Origin: an uncultured Lactobacillus sp.
GTDB taxonomy: Bacteria > Bacillota > Bacilli > Lactobacillales > Lactobacillaceae
Direction of reading: 5' to 3'
Assembly: GCA_946477855.1 (NCBI GenBank)
Contig: CAMKZU010000005.1
Span: 1-64,000 of the forward strand
Length of the DNA: 64,000 bases
Positions 35,636 through 44,298 of this stretch are shown here, piece after piece (positions within the stretch are counted from its first letter, which is position 1; each line of letters begins with the position of its first letter). The notes beneath the pieces are model-generated. The model was not told the DNA's origin. It did no database searches and saw only the letters and a program-made list of their open reading frames with translations. The translations under genes were made by a program, and so were the position numbers.

Positions 35636-38197
35636 ATGAAGGCAGCTAAAGAAAGAGTGCTAAAGCAAATAGATGAATTACCGGATAACGTGACAATTGC
35701 GACCAGCGAACTAGCTGAGAAACTAAATTTATCCAGATCAGTAGTTAGTCACTATTTAAATCAATTGCTTAAAGACAAGAAAGTACAAAAAATTACTCAA
35801 AGACCAGTTAGGTGGGCTAAAATTTCTGCTGCCAATTTTTCTGATCAAGCAGCTTTTAAGAACGTGATAGGAAATAGTGGCTCGCTTAAAAAGGCAATCG
35901 CACAAATTAGTGCGGCAGCAGCTTATCCACCTGCTGGGTTGAACGTCTTAATTACCGGTAAGTCAGGCGTAGGAAAAAGCTTTTTGGCCAGTAAATTATA
36001 CACGTATTCTAAGGAAATAGGCGTGATTGGCGAAAAGGCTCCGTATATCGTTTTAAACTGTGCCAATTATGCCAATAATCCTGAACTTGTGTCCAGTATG
36101 CTCTTTGGCTATGTTCAAGGAGCTTTTACCGGGGCAGACACGGACAAAGAGGGATTATTAAAAGAGGCCGATGGCGGCTATTTGTTTTTAGATGAAGTAC
36201 ACAGGCTCAGTAGCGAAAATCAAGAAAAACTCTTTAGCTTTATTGATTCTGGCGAATTTTACAAAATGGGTGATAATGCTCACGCTTGTAAAGCAAATGT
36301 CAGGTTGATTATGGCAACAACCGAAAAGCCGGAAGCTGTTTTGTTGCCCACATTTTTGAGACGTATTCCTGTCCGCATAAAATTACCGGATTATATTGAG
36401 CGTCCAATTGATGAACGGCTGCAACTAATTAATTCGCTGTTTTTGCATGAAGCTCATAAGATAAATAAAAAAATTGTAATTGACCAAAAGGTAGTTTCAG
36501 CACTTTTACAGCTAAAGCATACTGGTAATATCGGCTATTTGAAAAATATTGTGAAAGTTTCTTGTGCCACAGCCTATCATGACAGCAGTAGTTCGGAAAC
36601 AATCGCTCTAAAACTAAAAGACTTGGATTTGGATTCTTTGCCGCATTTTAAAGATTATGGTGTCTTGACAGTTGATCCTAATGAAAAAGCCCAGTATGCA
36701 CCACGTATCAGTTTGACCGCGAAACTATTAGAAATAACTTCTTCTTTACAAAAACTCAGCATGGATTTTACCAATACCAATTTAAATGCCTGTCGTTTAC
36801 AGATTCAGGCGCTTAATAAATTTATTACGCAAGGGATGCTGGCATCAGGATTGCATGTGCAACACAACTATCTTTTTAAAAAAATCATCACCAACCAGTA
36901 CGGCTTGAACAAAACGGACTATTTGGAACCGGTCATGTATGTTCTGTACGAGCGCCATTTTAAACCCAACTGCGACAAAGAAAAACTCACAGAAGTTATA
37001 ACTACTCATTTACCAAGATCGCTGCATGTTGCCAGTAAATTTTATGAAAAATTATCCGTTCTTGATGAGGAAAGTCAAACCAGTTTAGCGTTAATTTTGG
37101 CATTACTTTTAAGTGATCACGTGGATGAAAATATTCAGCTGCGCGGATTAATGGTGGCACATGGAGAAAGCACGGCAACTAGCATTCAGGCTGTGGTAAA
37201 TTCTCTATGTGGCAATTATGTTTTTGATGCGATTGATATGCCTATTGATGCCGACATTGCGACAATTATTAATGAAGCTAATAAGTTGATCAGCAGTTTT
37301 AATACCACTAATGGTTTCATATTAATGGTTGATATGGGATCGCTGAGCCAGCTCTATAGTCAAATCAGTGCGCAATTAGATGGTGATTTATTGGTCGTCA
37401 ATAATTTGACAACTTTAACTGCTTTAGATTTAGCACTCAAAATGAAGCAGAACTTGCCTTTTAAACAGATAGCAGAAAAAGCCGATAAAGACTATGACAT
37501 TGGGGTCAAATATTACGAAGGCTTTTCTCAGTCAATGAACATCTTAGTCTCGTGTATTTCCGGTTTGGGTATAGCTGAGAAAATTAGTGATATCATTCGG
37601 GACTATTTACCCGCCAGCATAAAGGTGATCCCCTTAGGCTATAATTCACTAAAAGAAAAAATTGCCGGAAAAAAATGGTCCTACTTTGACCGAACTTTAT
37701 TTGTGTTGACTACTATTGATTTAACGGAAAAAGTTAAATTTAACCACATGAATCTATATGACATACTGGATTCCAGTGGTGAAAACAAGTTGAAAAAATG
37801 GCTTTCTCCCTATCTGACCCCAAAGCAAATGGAGAACTTCAACAACCAATTACTGCGGTTCTTTTCTAAAGAGGGTATTTCTGAACGTTTAAGTTTTTTA
37901 AATCCCGATGTAGTTTTAAGTGAAGTGGAAACTATTAATAAAAAATACGAGGACTTTTATAATTTAAGGTTAGATGGCAAGGTTAAATTAAACTTATACA
38001 TGCACATTGCCCTGATGATTGAACGTTCAATGATGCACAACACGACTGAAGTCGAAGTTGAACCCAAGTCAGACAAAGAAAAAGGCTTTTTTAAAATAAC
38101 CAAGAGTATTTTTCAACCAATTGAAATCAAATATAACATTAAGGTTTCTAGTTATGAAATGTCATTGTTGTACGAATTATTTAAACAGTTCATTTAA
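35636..38197 (+). CDS. levR: sigma-54-dependent PTS regulator (LevR/ManR-type)
   Basis: N-terminal HTH; AAA+ domain with Walker A (GKSGVGKSFLA) and GAFTGA motif (GYVQGAFTGAD); EIIA-like and PRD regions. ORF track starts at 35621; the ATG at 35636 is likelier. Confidence 0.88.
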   Translation: MKAAKERVLKQIDELPDNVTIATSELAEKLNLSRSVVSHYLNQLLKDKKVQKITQRPVRWAKISAANFSDQAAFKNVIGNSGSLKKAIAQISAAAAYPPAGLNVLITGKSGVGKSFLASKLYTYSKEIGVIGEKAPYIVLNCANYANNPELVSSMLFGYVQGAFTGADTDKEGLLKEADGGYLFLDEVHRLSSENQEKLFSFIDSGEFYKMGDNAHACKANVRLIMATTEKPEAVLLPTFLRRIPVRIKLPDYIERPIDERLQLINSLFLHEAHKINKKIVIDQKVVSALLQLKHTGNIGYLKNIVKVSCATAYHDSSSSETIALKLKDLDLDSLPHFKDYGVLTVDPNEKAQYAPRISLTAKLLEITSSLQKLSMDFTNTNLNACRLQIQALNKFITQGMLASGLHVQHNYLFKKIITNQYGLNKTDYLEPVMYVLYERHFKPNCDKEKLTEVITTHLPRSLHVASKFYEKLSVLDEESQTSLALILALLLSDHVDENIQLRGLMVAHGESTATSIQAVVNSLCGNYVFDAIDMPIDADIATIINEANKLISSFNTTNGFILMVDMGSLSQLYSQISAQLDGDLLVVNNLTTLTALDLALKMKQNLPFKQIAEKADKDYDIGVKYYEGFSQSMNILVSCISGLGIAEKISDIIRDYLPASIKVIPLGYNSLKEKIAGKKWSYFDRTLFVLTTIDLTEKVKFNHMNLYDILDSSGENKLKKWLSPYLTPKQMENFNNQLLRFFSKEGISERLSFLNPDVVLSEVETINKKYEDFYNLRLDGKVKLNLYMHIALMIERSMMHNTTEVEVEPKSDKEKGFFKITKSIFQPIEIKYNIKVSSYEMSLLYELFKQFI

Positions 38198-38253
38198 AAG
38201 TGTTTAATACTGCAAAAAGAAGTATTTAGATTTTAAACACTTCTTTTTTTATT
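38198..38253 (+). terminator. Terminator downstream of the levR-like gene
   Basis: AAGTGTTTAA...TTAAACACTTCTTTTTTT. Confidence 0.75.
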
Positions 38254-38279
38254 GCCTTCATTTCGGGCTTCACTTTACT

Positions 38280-38295
38280 TGGCACGCCTTTTGCT
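38280..38295 (+). promoter_or_regulatory. sigma-54 -24/-12 promoter
   Basis: TGGCACGCCTTTTGCT exactly matches TGGCACGNNNNTTGCW, upstream of the mannose-type PTS genes. Confidence 0.93.
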
Positions 38296-38336
38296 AATAA
38301 GTTAGTGATGATTGATTTAGGAAAAGGAGTGACAAG

Positions 38337-38750
38337 ATGACAGACATATTAATTGCCAGTCACGGACATTTTGCCAGCGGCTTAAAAAGTTCCATTGATA
38401 TTTTAACGGGAATGGCAAAAAAGATTCAGGTGATTGATGCGTATGTTGATAAATCTGATTATACGAAGCAAATAACGGATTTTATTCAAAACGCTAAACG
38501 TCCAGCCGTCATTTTTACTGATTTAAAGGGAGGTAGTGTAAATCAGAAGGTTGTTTTAAAGGCGGCCCAAGAAAAAGACATTTTTATTGTTACTCAAACC
38601 AACCTTGCAGTTGTATTGGCAGTCTTTTTAGACAATGAAAAGCTTACGAAAGAACATTTGCAGGATTTAATTAATCAAAGCCAAGTTGAACTGTTTCAAC
38701 TTAATGATGGTGATGAGTCGAGCACTCAAGAAGATGAATTTTTTGGATAA
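38337..38750 (+). CDS. PTS mannose-family EIIA
   Basis: ILIASHGHFASGLKSSIDILTG; TDLKGGSVNQ. Confidence 0.92.
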   Translation: MTDILIASHGHFASGLKSSIDILTGMAKKIQVIDAYVDKSDYTKQITDFIQNAKRPAVIFTDLKGGSVNQKVVLKAAQEKDIFIVTQTNLAVVLAVFLDNEKLTKEHLQDLINQSQVELFQLNDGDESSTQEDEFFG

Positions 38751-38761
38751 GGAGAAATAAA

Positions 38762-39253
38762 ATGATTGCACAACTTAGAGTAGATGACCGTTTAATTCAC
38801 GGTCAAGTTGCATTAGTTTGGACCAAAGAACTGAATACACCAGGGATTATTGTAGCTAACGATAATGCCGCTAATAATCAAATGGTCCAGATGACGCTAA
38901 AAATGGCAACGCCAACGGGTAAAAAACTGCTAATTAGAACAGTTGATGATGCCATTAAAGTTTTTAACAATCCTAAGGGCGCCAATATGAGAATTTTTGC
39001 TCTGACCAATAGCGTTAAAGATGCACTGAAAATTGCCCAAAACGTTAAGGATATTGAAGGAATAAACGTTGCTAACGTTGGCCGCTTTGCCAAAGACGCC
39101 AATGATGCAGTTCAGCTTTCTTCAACCTTAATGCTGTCGCAAGATGAATTGAAGTCTTTAAAAGAACTGGCTAGTTTAGATATTCCTGTCTTTAACCAAG
39201 TGGTGCCAAGTAACGCCAAGACACCAATTAAAACCTTATTGAAAAACAAATAA
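38762..39253 (+). CDS. PTS mannose-family EIIB
   Basis: LRVDDRLIHGQVALVWTKEL. Confidence 0.93.
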   Translation: MIAQLRVDDRLIHGQVALVWTKELNTPGIIVANDNAANNQMVQMTLKMATPTGKKLLIRTVDDAIKVFNNPKGANMRIFALTNSVKDALKIAQNVKDIEGINVANVGRFAKDANDAVQLSSTLMLSQDELKSLKELASLDIPVFNQVVPSNAKTPIKTLLKNK

Positions 39254-39279
39254 TGACTTAACTTTGAAGGAGGTAAATT

Positions 39280-40119
39280 ATGTTACAAACAGCCTTTCTG
39301 GCAGCCCTCTGTGTTTTTATCTGCTTAGGCGGAAACTGGCTCTGGGGTCAAACAATGATTGAGCGACCATTAGTGGTTGGTACAATTATGGGCTTAATTA
39401 TGGGAGATATGAGAACCGGTATCTTAATCGGAGCATCTCTTGAAGCTATTTTCATGGGCGCCGTTGATATTGGTGGTGCGCTCTCGGCTGAGCCTGTTAC
39501 TGCTACAGTATTGGCAACTACTTTTGCAATTACTTTAGGGGTTAACACGAAAGCAGCCTTGGCTTTAGCTGTGCCCATCGGAGTTTTTGCGGCATTTATC
39601 TTAATGTTTATGAAGAACGTAGTGATGAATATTTTTGCGCCGCTGGTTGATAAAGTAGCTAGTGATGATAATTCTAAGGGCTTAACCAGACTTCATTTTG
39701 GGATGTGGTTTTTGAATTATTTTATCTTTTCATTAGTTACATTCTTCGCAGTTTTAGCCGGTGCTCGTCCAGTGCAACAATTAGTTGCGAAAATTCCTGC
39801 CAACTTAATGGCTGGTTTGGCAGCAACTGGTGGATTGCTCCCTGCCGTTGGTTTTGCCATCTTGATGAGAATGTTATGGAGTAAACAACTTTCACCATAC
39901 TACTTTTTAGGTTTTATCTTAGCTGCATATATGAATTTGCCATCAGTCGCTGTGGCTGCAGTCGGCATCATTATTGTTGTTATTCAATGGATACGTGATA
40001 AGCAAATCATGGACATTGAAAATAAGCAAAAAGAAATGGTAGCTATGCCGCATAATGAAAATCAGACCAAGAGTACTGAAACAGCTGCTGAACAAGAAGA
40101 GGAGGACTTTTTCTCATGA
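39280..40119 (+). CDS. PTS mannose-family EIIC
   Basis: ERPLVVGTIMGLIMGDMRTGILIGASLEAIFMGAVDIGGALSAEPV. Confidence 0.93.
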   Translation: MLQTAFLAALCVFICLGGNWLWGQTMIERPLVVGTIMGLIMGDMRTGILIGASLEAIFMGAVDIGGALSAEPVTATVLATTFAITLGVNTKAALALAVPIGVFAAFILMFMKNVVMNIFAPLVDKVASDDNSKGLTRLHFGMWFLNYFIFSLVTFFAVLAGARPVQQLVAKIPANLMAGLAATGGLLPAVGFAILMRMLWSKQLSPYYFLGFILAAYMNLPSVAVAAVGIIIVVIQWIRDKQIMDIENKQKEMVAMPHNENQTKSTETAAEQEEEDFFS

Positions 40120-40943
40120 AATTAACTAAAGATGTATCACCGACAGACAAGAAAATAATTAATCGAATTTTTTGGCGTTCATTCACAGTTTTTGCCAGCC
40201 GGGTAGGAGCAACTAAAGCCCATGCCCCTGGTTTCATGTATTCAATCATGCCCGCTCTTGATGAATACTATAAAAATGACAAAGAGGGTCACCGTAAAGC
40301 AATGATGCGCCATACAACTTGGTACAATATTACTCAAAATGTGGGTACTTTTGTAATGGGACTAGTTGCTTCAATGGAAAAAAAGACAGCCCAAGACCCT
40401 CATTTTGACCCTGAAACCACGGTTGCGATCAAAACTTCCTTAATGGGGCCATTATCTGGTATCGGCGATTCAATTTTCTGGGGAGTATTGAGAGTTATCG
40501 CTGCCGGTGTTGGTATTAGTCTGGCCAGTCAGGGCTCTATCTTGGGACCACTTCTTTTCTTAATAATTTATAATGTACCGTCAATTTTAACTAGGTATTA
40601 CTTAACTTACATGGGCTTTACTTTGGGTGACACTTTTATTCAAAATATGTATGAAAGCGGCAGTATGAAGTTACTGAATAAAGCTGCTTCAACTTTAGGA
40701 TTAATGATGATCGGCTGTATGACGGCAACAATGGTGCAATTTAAATCTAAGTTAAGTATTCCGATTACTGGCGGCAAGCCAATTTTAATTCAGACATACC
40801 TTGACCAATTGTGGAAAGGATTAGTACCTTTACTGGTTACTCTTGGCTGCTACTGGCTTTTATCTAAAAAGGTTAATGTTAACTGGATTTTATTAGGAGT
40901 ACTTGTTTTAGCAATTATTTTAGGATTAATTGGAGTGGTTTAA
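40116..40943 (+). CDS. PTS mannose-family EIID
   Basis: WYNITQNVGTFVMGLVASMEK, SLMGPLSGIGDSIFWGVLRVI. Confidence 0.93.
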   Translation: MKLTKDVSPTDKKIINRIFWRSFTVFASRVGATKAHAPGFMYSIMPALDEYYKNDKEGHRKAMMRHTTWYNITQNVGTFVMGLVASMEKKTAQDPHFDPETTVAIKTSLMGPLSGIGDSIFWGVLRVIAAGVGISLASQGSILGPLLFLIIYNVPSILTRYYLTYMGFTLGDTFIQNMYESGSMKLLNKAASTLGLMMIGCMTATMVQFKSKLSIPITGGKPILIQTYLDQLWKGLVPLLVTLGCYWLLSKKVNVNWILLGVLVLAIILGLIGVV

Positions 40944-41648
40944 TTGGATATAGCCGTGACACTGCCGGAAATTATTGCTAGATTAGCTTTATCTATCGTA
41001 ATTGCAAGTGTTATTGGTTTTGATCGAGAACATAAAAATAGACCAGCAGGAATAAAAACCCATGTTTTAGTTTGTGTTGGTGCTTGTATAATCGCGTTAA
41101 TTCAAAAAAAGATTGGTTTTGATGCTCTGCAGATAGCAAATGCACAACCCAAAATGGCAGGTGTTGTCAGGGCAGATGAAGCTCGTTTAATTGCACAGGT
41201 TGTTTCGGGAATAGGATTTTTGGGAGCAGGAACTATTTTGGTTCAGCACCGGACTATCTTAGGACTGACTACCGCTGCCAGTTTATGGGCAGTTGCTGGA
41301 ATAGGATTGGCTTTAGGTATGGGTGATTATGCAATTGGAGTAGTAGGAGCAATAGCAGTAATTATAGTTTTGGTTTTTTCAAAAAGATTGATCCACATTC
41401 ATCCAATGAAAAAGCTGGAGATAAAATATAAGCACAAAGTAGAAACAAAAGAATTTATCAACGATTATTTTAAGAAACATAATATTACTGTTGTCAACGT
41501 AAATTTTAAAGTCACGCAAAACTTAAATGATATAACCTATGTTAATATATATGATATAGAAACCCCACGTTCTATTGATTATGCAAATATAATTGAAGAT
41601 CTGTCTATGAATAAGAATGTCATGGAAATTCAATTAGTAAGTATTTAG
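40944..41648 (+). CDS. MgtC/SapB-family membrane protein (apparent TTG start)
   Basis: ALSIVIASVIGFDREHKNRPAGIKTHVLVCVGAC...QVVSGIGFLGAGTILV...GLTTAASLWAVAGIGLALG. Confidence 0.9.
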   Translation: MDIAVTLPEIIARLALSIVIASVIGFDREHKNRPAGIKTHVLVCVGACIIALIQKKIGFDALQIANAQPKMAGVVRADEARLIAQVVSGIGFLGAGTILVQHRTILGLTTAASLWAVAGIGLALGMGDYAIGVVGAIAVIIVLVFSKRLIHIHPMKKLEIKYKHKVETKEFINDYFKKHNITVVNVNFKVTQNLNDITYVNIYDIETPRSIDYANIIEDLSMNKNVMEIQLVSI

Positions 41649-41669
41649 GTTCATTAAGGAGAAAAGCCG

Positions 41670-42935
41670 ATGACACGATTGCAAAAGATGGTATTGAAAC
41701 CAAAAGAGCAGTTAGTGTCACGGCTTTTTTTGTCGCCTAAGTTAAGGCAGAATCTGACGGTTCTTTCATATAGTACTCATGATTTAATTAAAGCGATGAA
41801 AGAATTAAGTGTCAGCGATCCCTTTGTTCTTTTACGTGAACCGCAAAGTGACGCGATGCAAAATCTGGAATGGTTACGTGCACCTGAGGGAGAAAATCTA
41901 GTGGATCATTTGCTGGTGCAGGTTGATTTGAGTGATTGGCATGACTGGGAAAAACGTGCGGTCAAAATGTTGATCTATCATTTGGATGAAGATGGTTATT
42001 TAAGGGTGAGCTTGACTAAAATTATTGAGCGTAGTGAGTTTTCGCTTGAAAACTTAACTAGAGCGAAGAAATTGCTTCAAAGTCTTGACCCATGCGGCAT
42101 TGGCGCTGCCGACCTAAATGAATGTCTCTTGCTTCAAGCGCGGCACAAACCTCACTTTAATCCTGTTGCCCTTGAAATTTTGCTCAATAAACAGTTAGAA
42201 ATATTAGCTGATCCAGATCAATGGCATAATTCTGTATTTTCGGAGACGGAATTAACTGCGGCATTAGCCAGTATTCAGACTTTAGATCCTACTCCGGCAA
42301 GTGATTATGTGACGGGGGAAAATACGCAATATTTACTTCCTGACCTTATTTATAAAGTAAATGACGGGCACTTAATGATAGAGAATTTGCAAAGTCAAAT
42401 ACCGGAAATGGTTTTTGATGAGCAAGCTTTTAATGAATTAAAAGAGCAGGCAGATGAAAATAAATATTTTTCCCAGCAAAAACAGCGTTATGAGGAAATG
42501 AAGAATGCAATTGCGGAACGGCAGAAGACTATTATGCGGCTGGGTGAATTTGTTGGTCAGTTTCAGTGTGAATTTTTGACAACAATGCACAAAAAAGAAT
42601 TAAAACCGCTGGGCTTAAAAGAAACCGCACAGGCGTTGAACCTAGCACCAAGTACGATTAGCAGGGCTATCAAGGATAAATACATCCAGTGTCAAAATAA
42701 AATTTTTAGTTTTAAAATGCTATTTCCGCGGGAAGTCACTACCGATTTGTCACAAGCCCGCGTAGAATATGACTTGTGCAAAATTATTAGAAAAGAGAAT
42801 ACCCGTGCGCCACTTAGTGACCAGCAGTTAGTGGAAATTTTTGCTAAACATGATGTCTTTTTAAGTAGGCGCGTCATAGCCAAGTACCGTAACAAGCTCA
42901 AGATACCCAACAGTTATGCCAGAAGAGCAAAATAA
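41670..42935 (+). CDS. rpoN: RNA polymerase sigma-54 factor
   Basis: C-terminal RpoN box SRRVIAKYRNKLKIPNSYARR; HTH LKETAQALNLAPSTISRAIKDKYIQ. Confidence 0.93.
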   Translation: MTRLQKMVLKPKEQLVSRLFLSPKLRQNLTVLSYSTHDLIKAMKELSVSDPFVLLREPQSDAMQNLEWLRAPEGENLVDHLLVQVDLSDWHDWEKRAVKMLIYHLDEDGYLRVSLTKIIERSEFSLENLTRAKKLLQSLDPCGIGAADLNECLLLQARHKPHFNPVALEILLNKQLEILADPDQWHNSVFSETELTAALASIQTLDPTPASDYVTGENTQYLLPDLIYKVNDGHLMIENLQSQIPEMVFDEQAFNELKEQADENKYFSQQKQRYEEMKNAIAERQKTIMRLGEFVGQFQCEFLTTMHKKELKPLGLKETAQALNLAPSTISRAIKDKYIQCQNKIFSFKMLFPREVTTDLSQARVEYDLCKIIRKENTRAPLSDQQLVEIFAKHDVFLSRRVIAKYRNKLKIPNSYARRAK

Positions 42936-42938
42936 ATA

Positions 42939-43070
42939 AAAGGGTCTGGGAAAACTCTAACCTAACAAAAAGGCTGACAAATAACGTCAATAAAACGTTG
43001 ATTTGTCGGTCTTTTTAAATTATGAAATTTTTTAATTTAACTTCAAAGAGCACTTTTTCCCAGACTCTTT
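42939..43070. repeat. Nested inverted-repeat element (MITE-like or complex terminator)
   Basis: Outer arms AAAGGGTCTGGGAAAA / TTTTCCCAGACTCTTT (15/16 complementary) enclosing hairpin AAAAAGGCTGACAAAT...ATTTGTCGGTCTTTTT. Confidence 0.6.
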
Positions 43071-43087
43071 GTTTTAGCTAAAAGTGT

Positions 43088-44029
43088 TTATGGTAAATCA
43101 TTACCGGCAGCTAAATAAATGTCATACCATTCTTGAGCTGTAAGGGAAATATCCGCTCCCTTGGCGCTGTCAATAATATGGGCTGGTGTCATCGTTCCGA
43201 TAATAACTTGGGTATTTGCCGGGTGGCGTAAGATCCAGGCAGCGGCTACCGCATTTTTCGAAACACCTTTTTGATCAGCTACTTTTTGCAAGGCTTCGTT
43301 GACTTCTGGAAACTTCGGGTTGCCAATAAAGTTGCCTTCGATTTGACCATATTGGAAAGGTGACCATGCCTGCACAGTCATGTTGTGTAAGCGTGAATAA
43401 TCTAGAACGCCGCGGTCATGATCAATGCTGCGCTCATCTGTCATATTGGTGTGAATGTTGAAATCAATTGGACCGGTGTGCATGACGCTAAGTTGCAATT
43501 GGTTAATTAACAGTCTTTGACTGACTCCACTTTGCAATAAGTCTACTTGCATCGGGTTAAAGTTTGATACACCAAAGTGTCTTACTTTGCCGTCTCTTTG
43601 CAATTCATCAAAAGCAGCAGCGATTTCTGCAGGATCCATTAAGGCATCAGGTCTGTGGAGTAGCAGACTGTCCAAATAATCAATTTTCATACGGGAAAGA
43701 ATGCCATCGACTGCTTTAATCAAGTACTTTTTAGAAAAATCGTATCTTGTCGTCTTGTAATCTAATTTAGGATTTTCATAAATACCGGTCTTAGATTGAA
43801 TATAAAAATCTTCTCTGCGTAATGATGACTTTTGAAAGGCAGCTCCGAAGATTTCTTCAGATTTGCCATGACCATAAATGTCTGCCGAATCAATATAGTT
43901 AATTCCTGCTTGATGGGCAGTTTCCAAAGTTTTAACAGCTTCGTCAACACTCAGTTTGTTCATGCGCATAATTCCTAGAGCTATTGCTGAAGCAGTAAAG
44001 TTTGTATTGCCAATTTTAATTTGTCTCAT
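43088..44029 (-). CDS. Aldo/keto reductase
   Basis: NYIDSADIYGHGKSEEIFG, DYLDSLLLHRPDAL, HFGVSNF motifs. Confidence 0.92.
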   Translation of the reverse strand: MRQIKIGNTNFTASAIALGIMRMNKLSVDEAVKTLETAHQAGINYIDSADIYGHGKSEEIFGAAFQKSSLRREDFYIQSKTGIYENPKLDYKTTRYDFSKKYLIKAVDGILSRMKIDYLDSLLLHRPDALMDPAEIAAAFDELQRDGKVRHFGVSNFNPMQVDLLQSGVSQRLLINQLQLSVMHTGPIDFNIHTNMTDERSIDHDRGVLDYSRLHNMTVQAWSPFQYGQIEGNFIGNPKFPEVNEALQKVADQKGVSKNAVAAAWILRHPANTQVIIGTMTPAHIIDSAKGADISLTAQEWYDIYLAAGNDLP

Positions 44030-44298
44030 AATGTACCTCCTTTTCTTAGTATACGCTTTCTTAGCGTGAAAAATTTAAAATAACTGAGTTTTAATTTATA
44101 TTTAAGTTGGCAACTGGACATTCATTTTGCCTATATTTTATTTGCGATTTACGCCAAAAATTTGTTTAAAATAAAACTAAAAAAATAATTTTACTGAAAA
44201 ATATAAAAATATTAATTATAGTATTTGACAATTTTAGTGAATTAAGCTTTTGTTTGGGGTATTCTTATAGTAATAAATGATGTAAAAAGGAAAAAACT

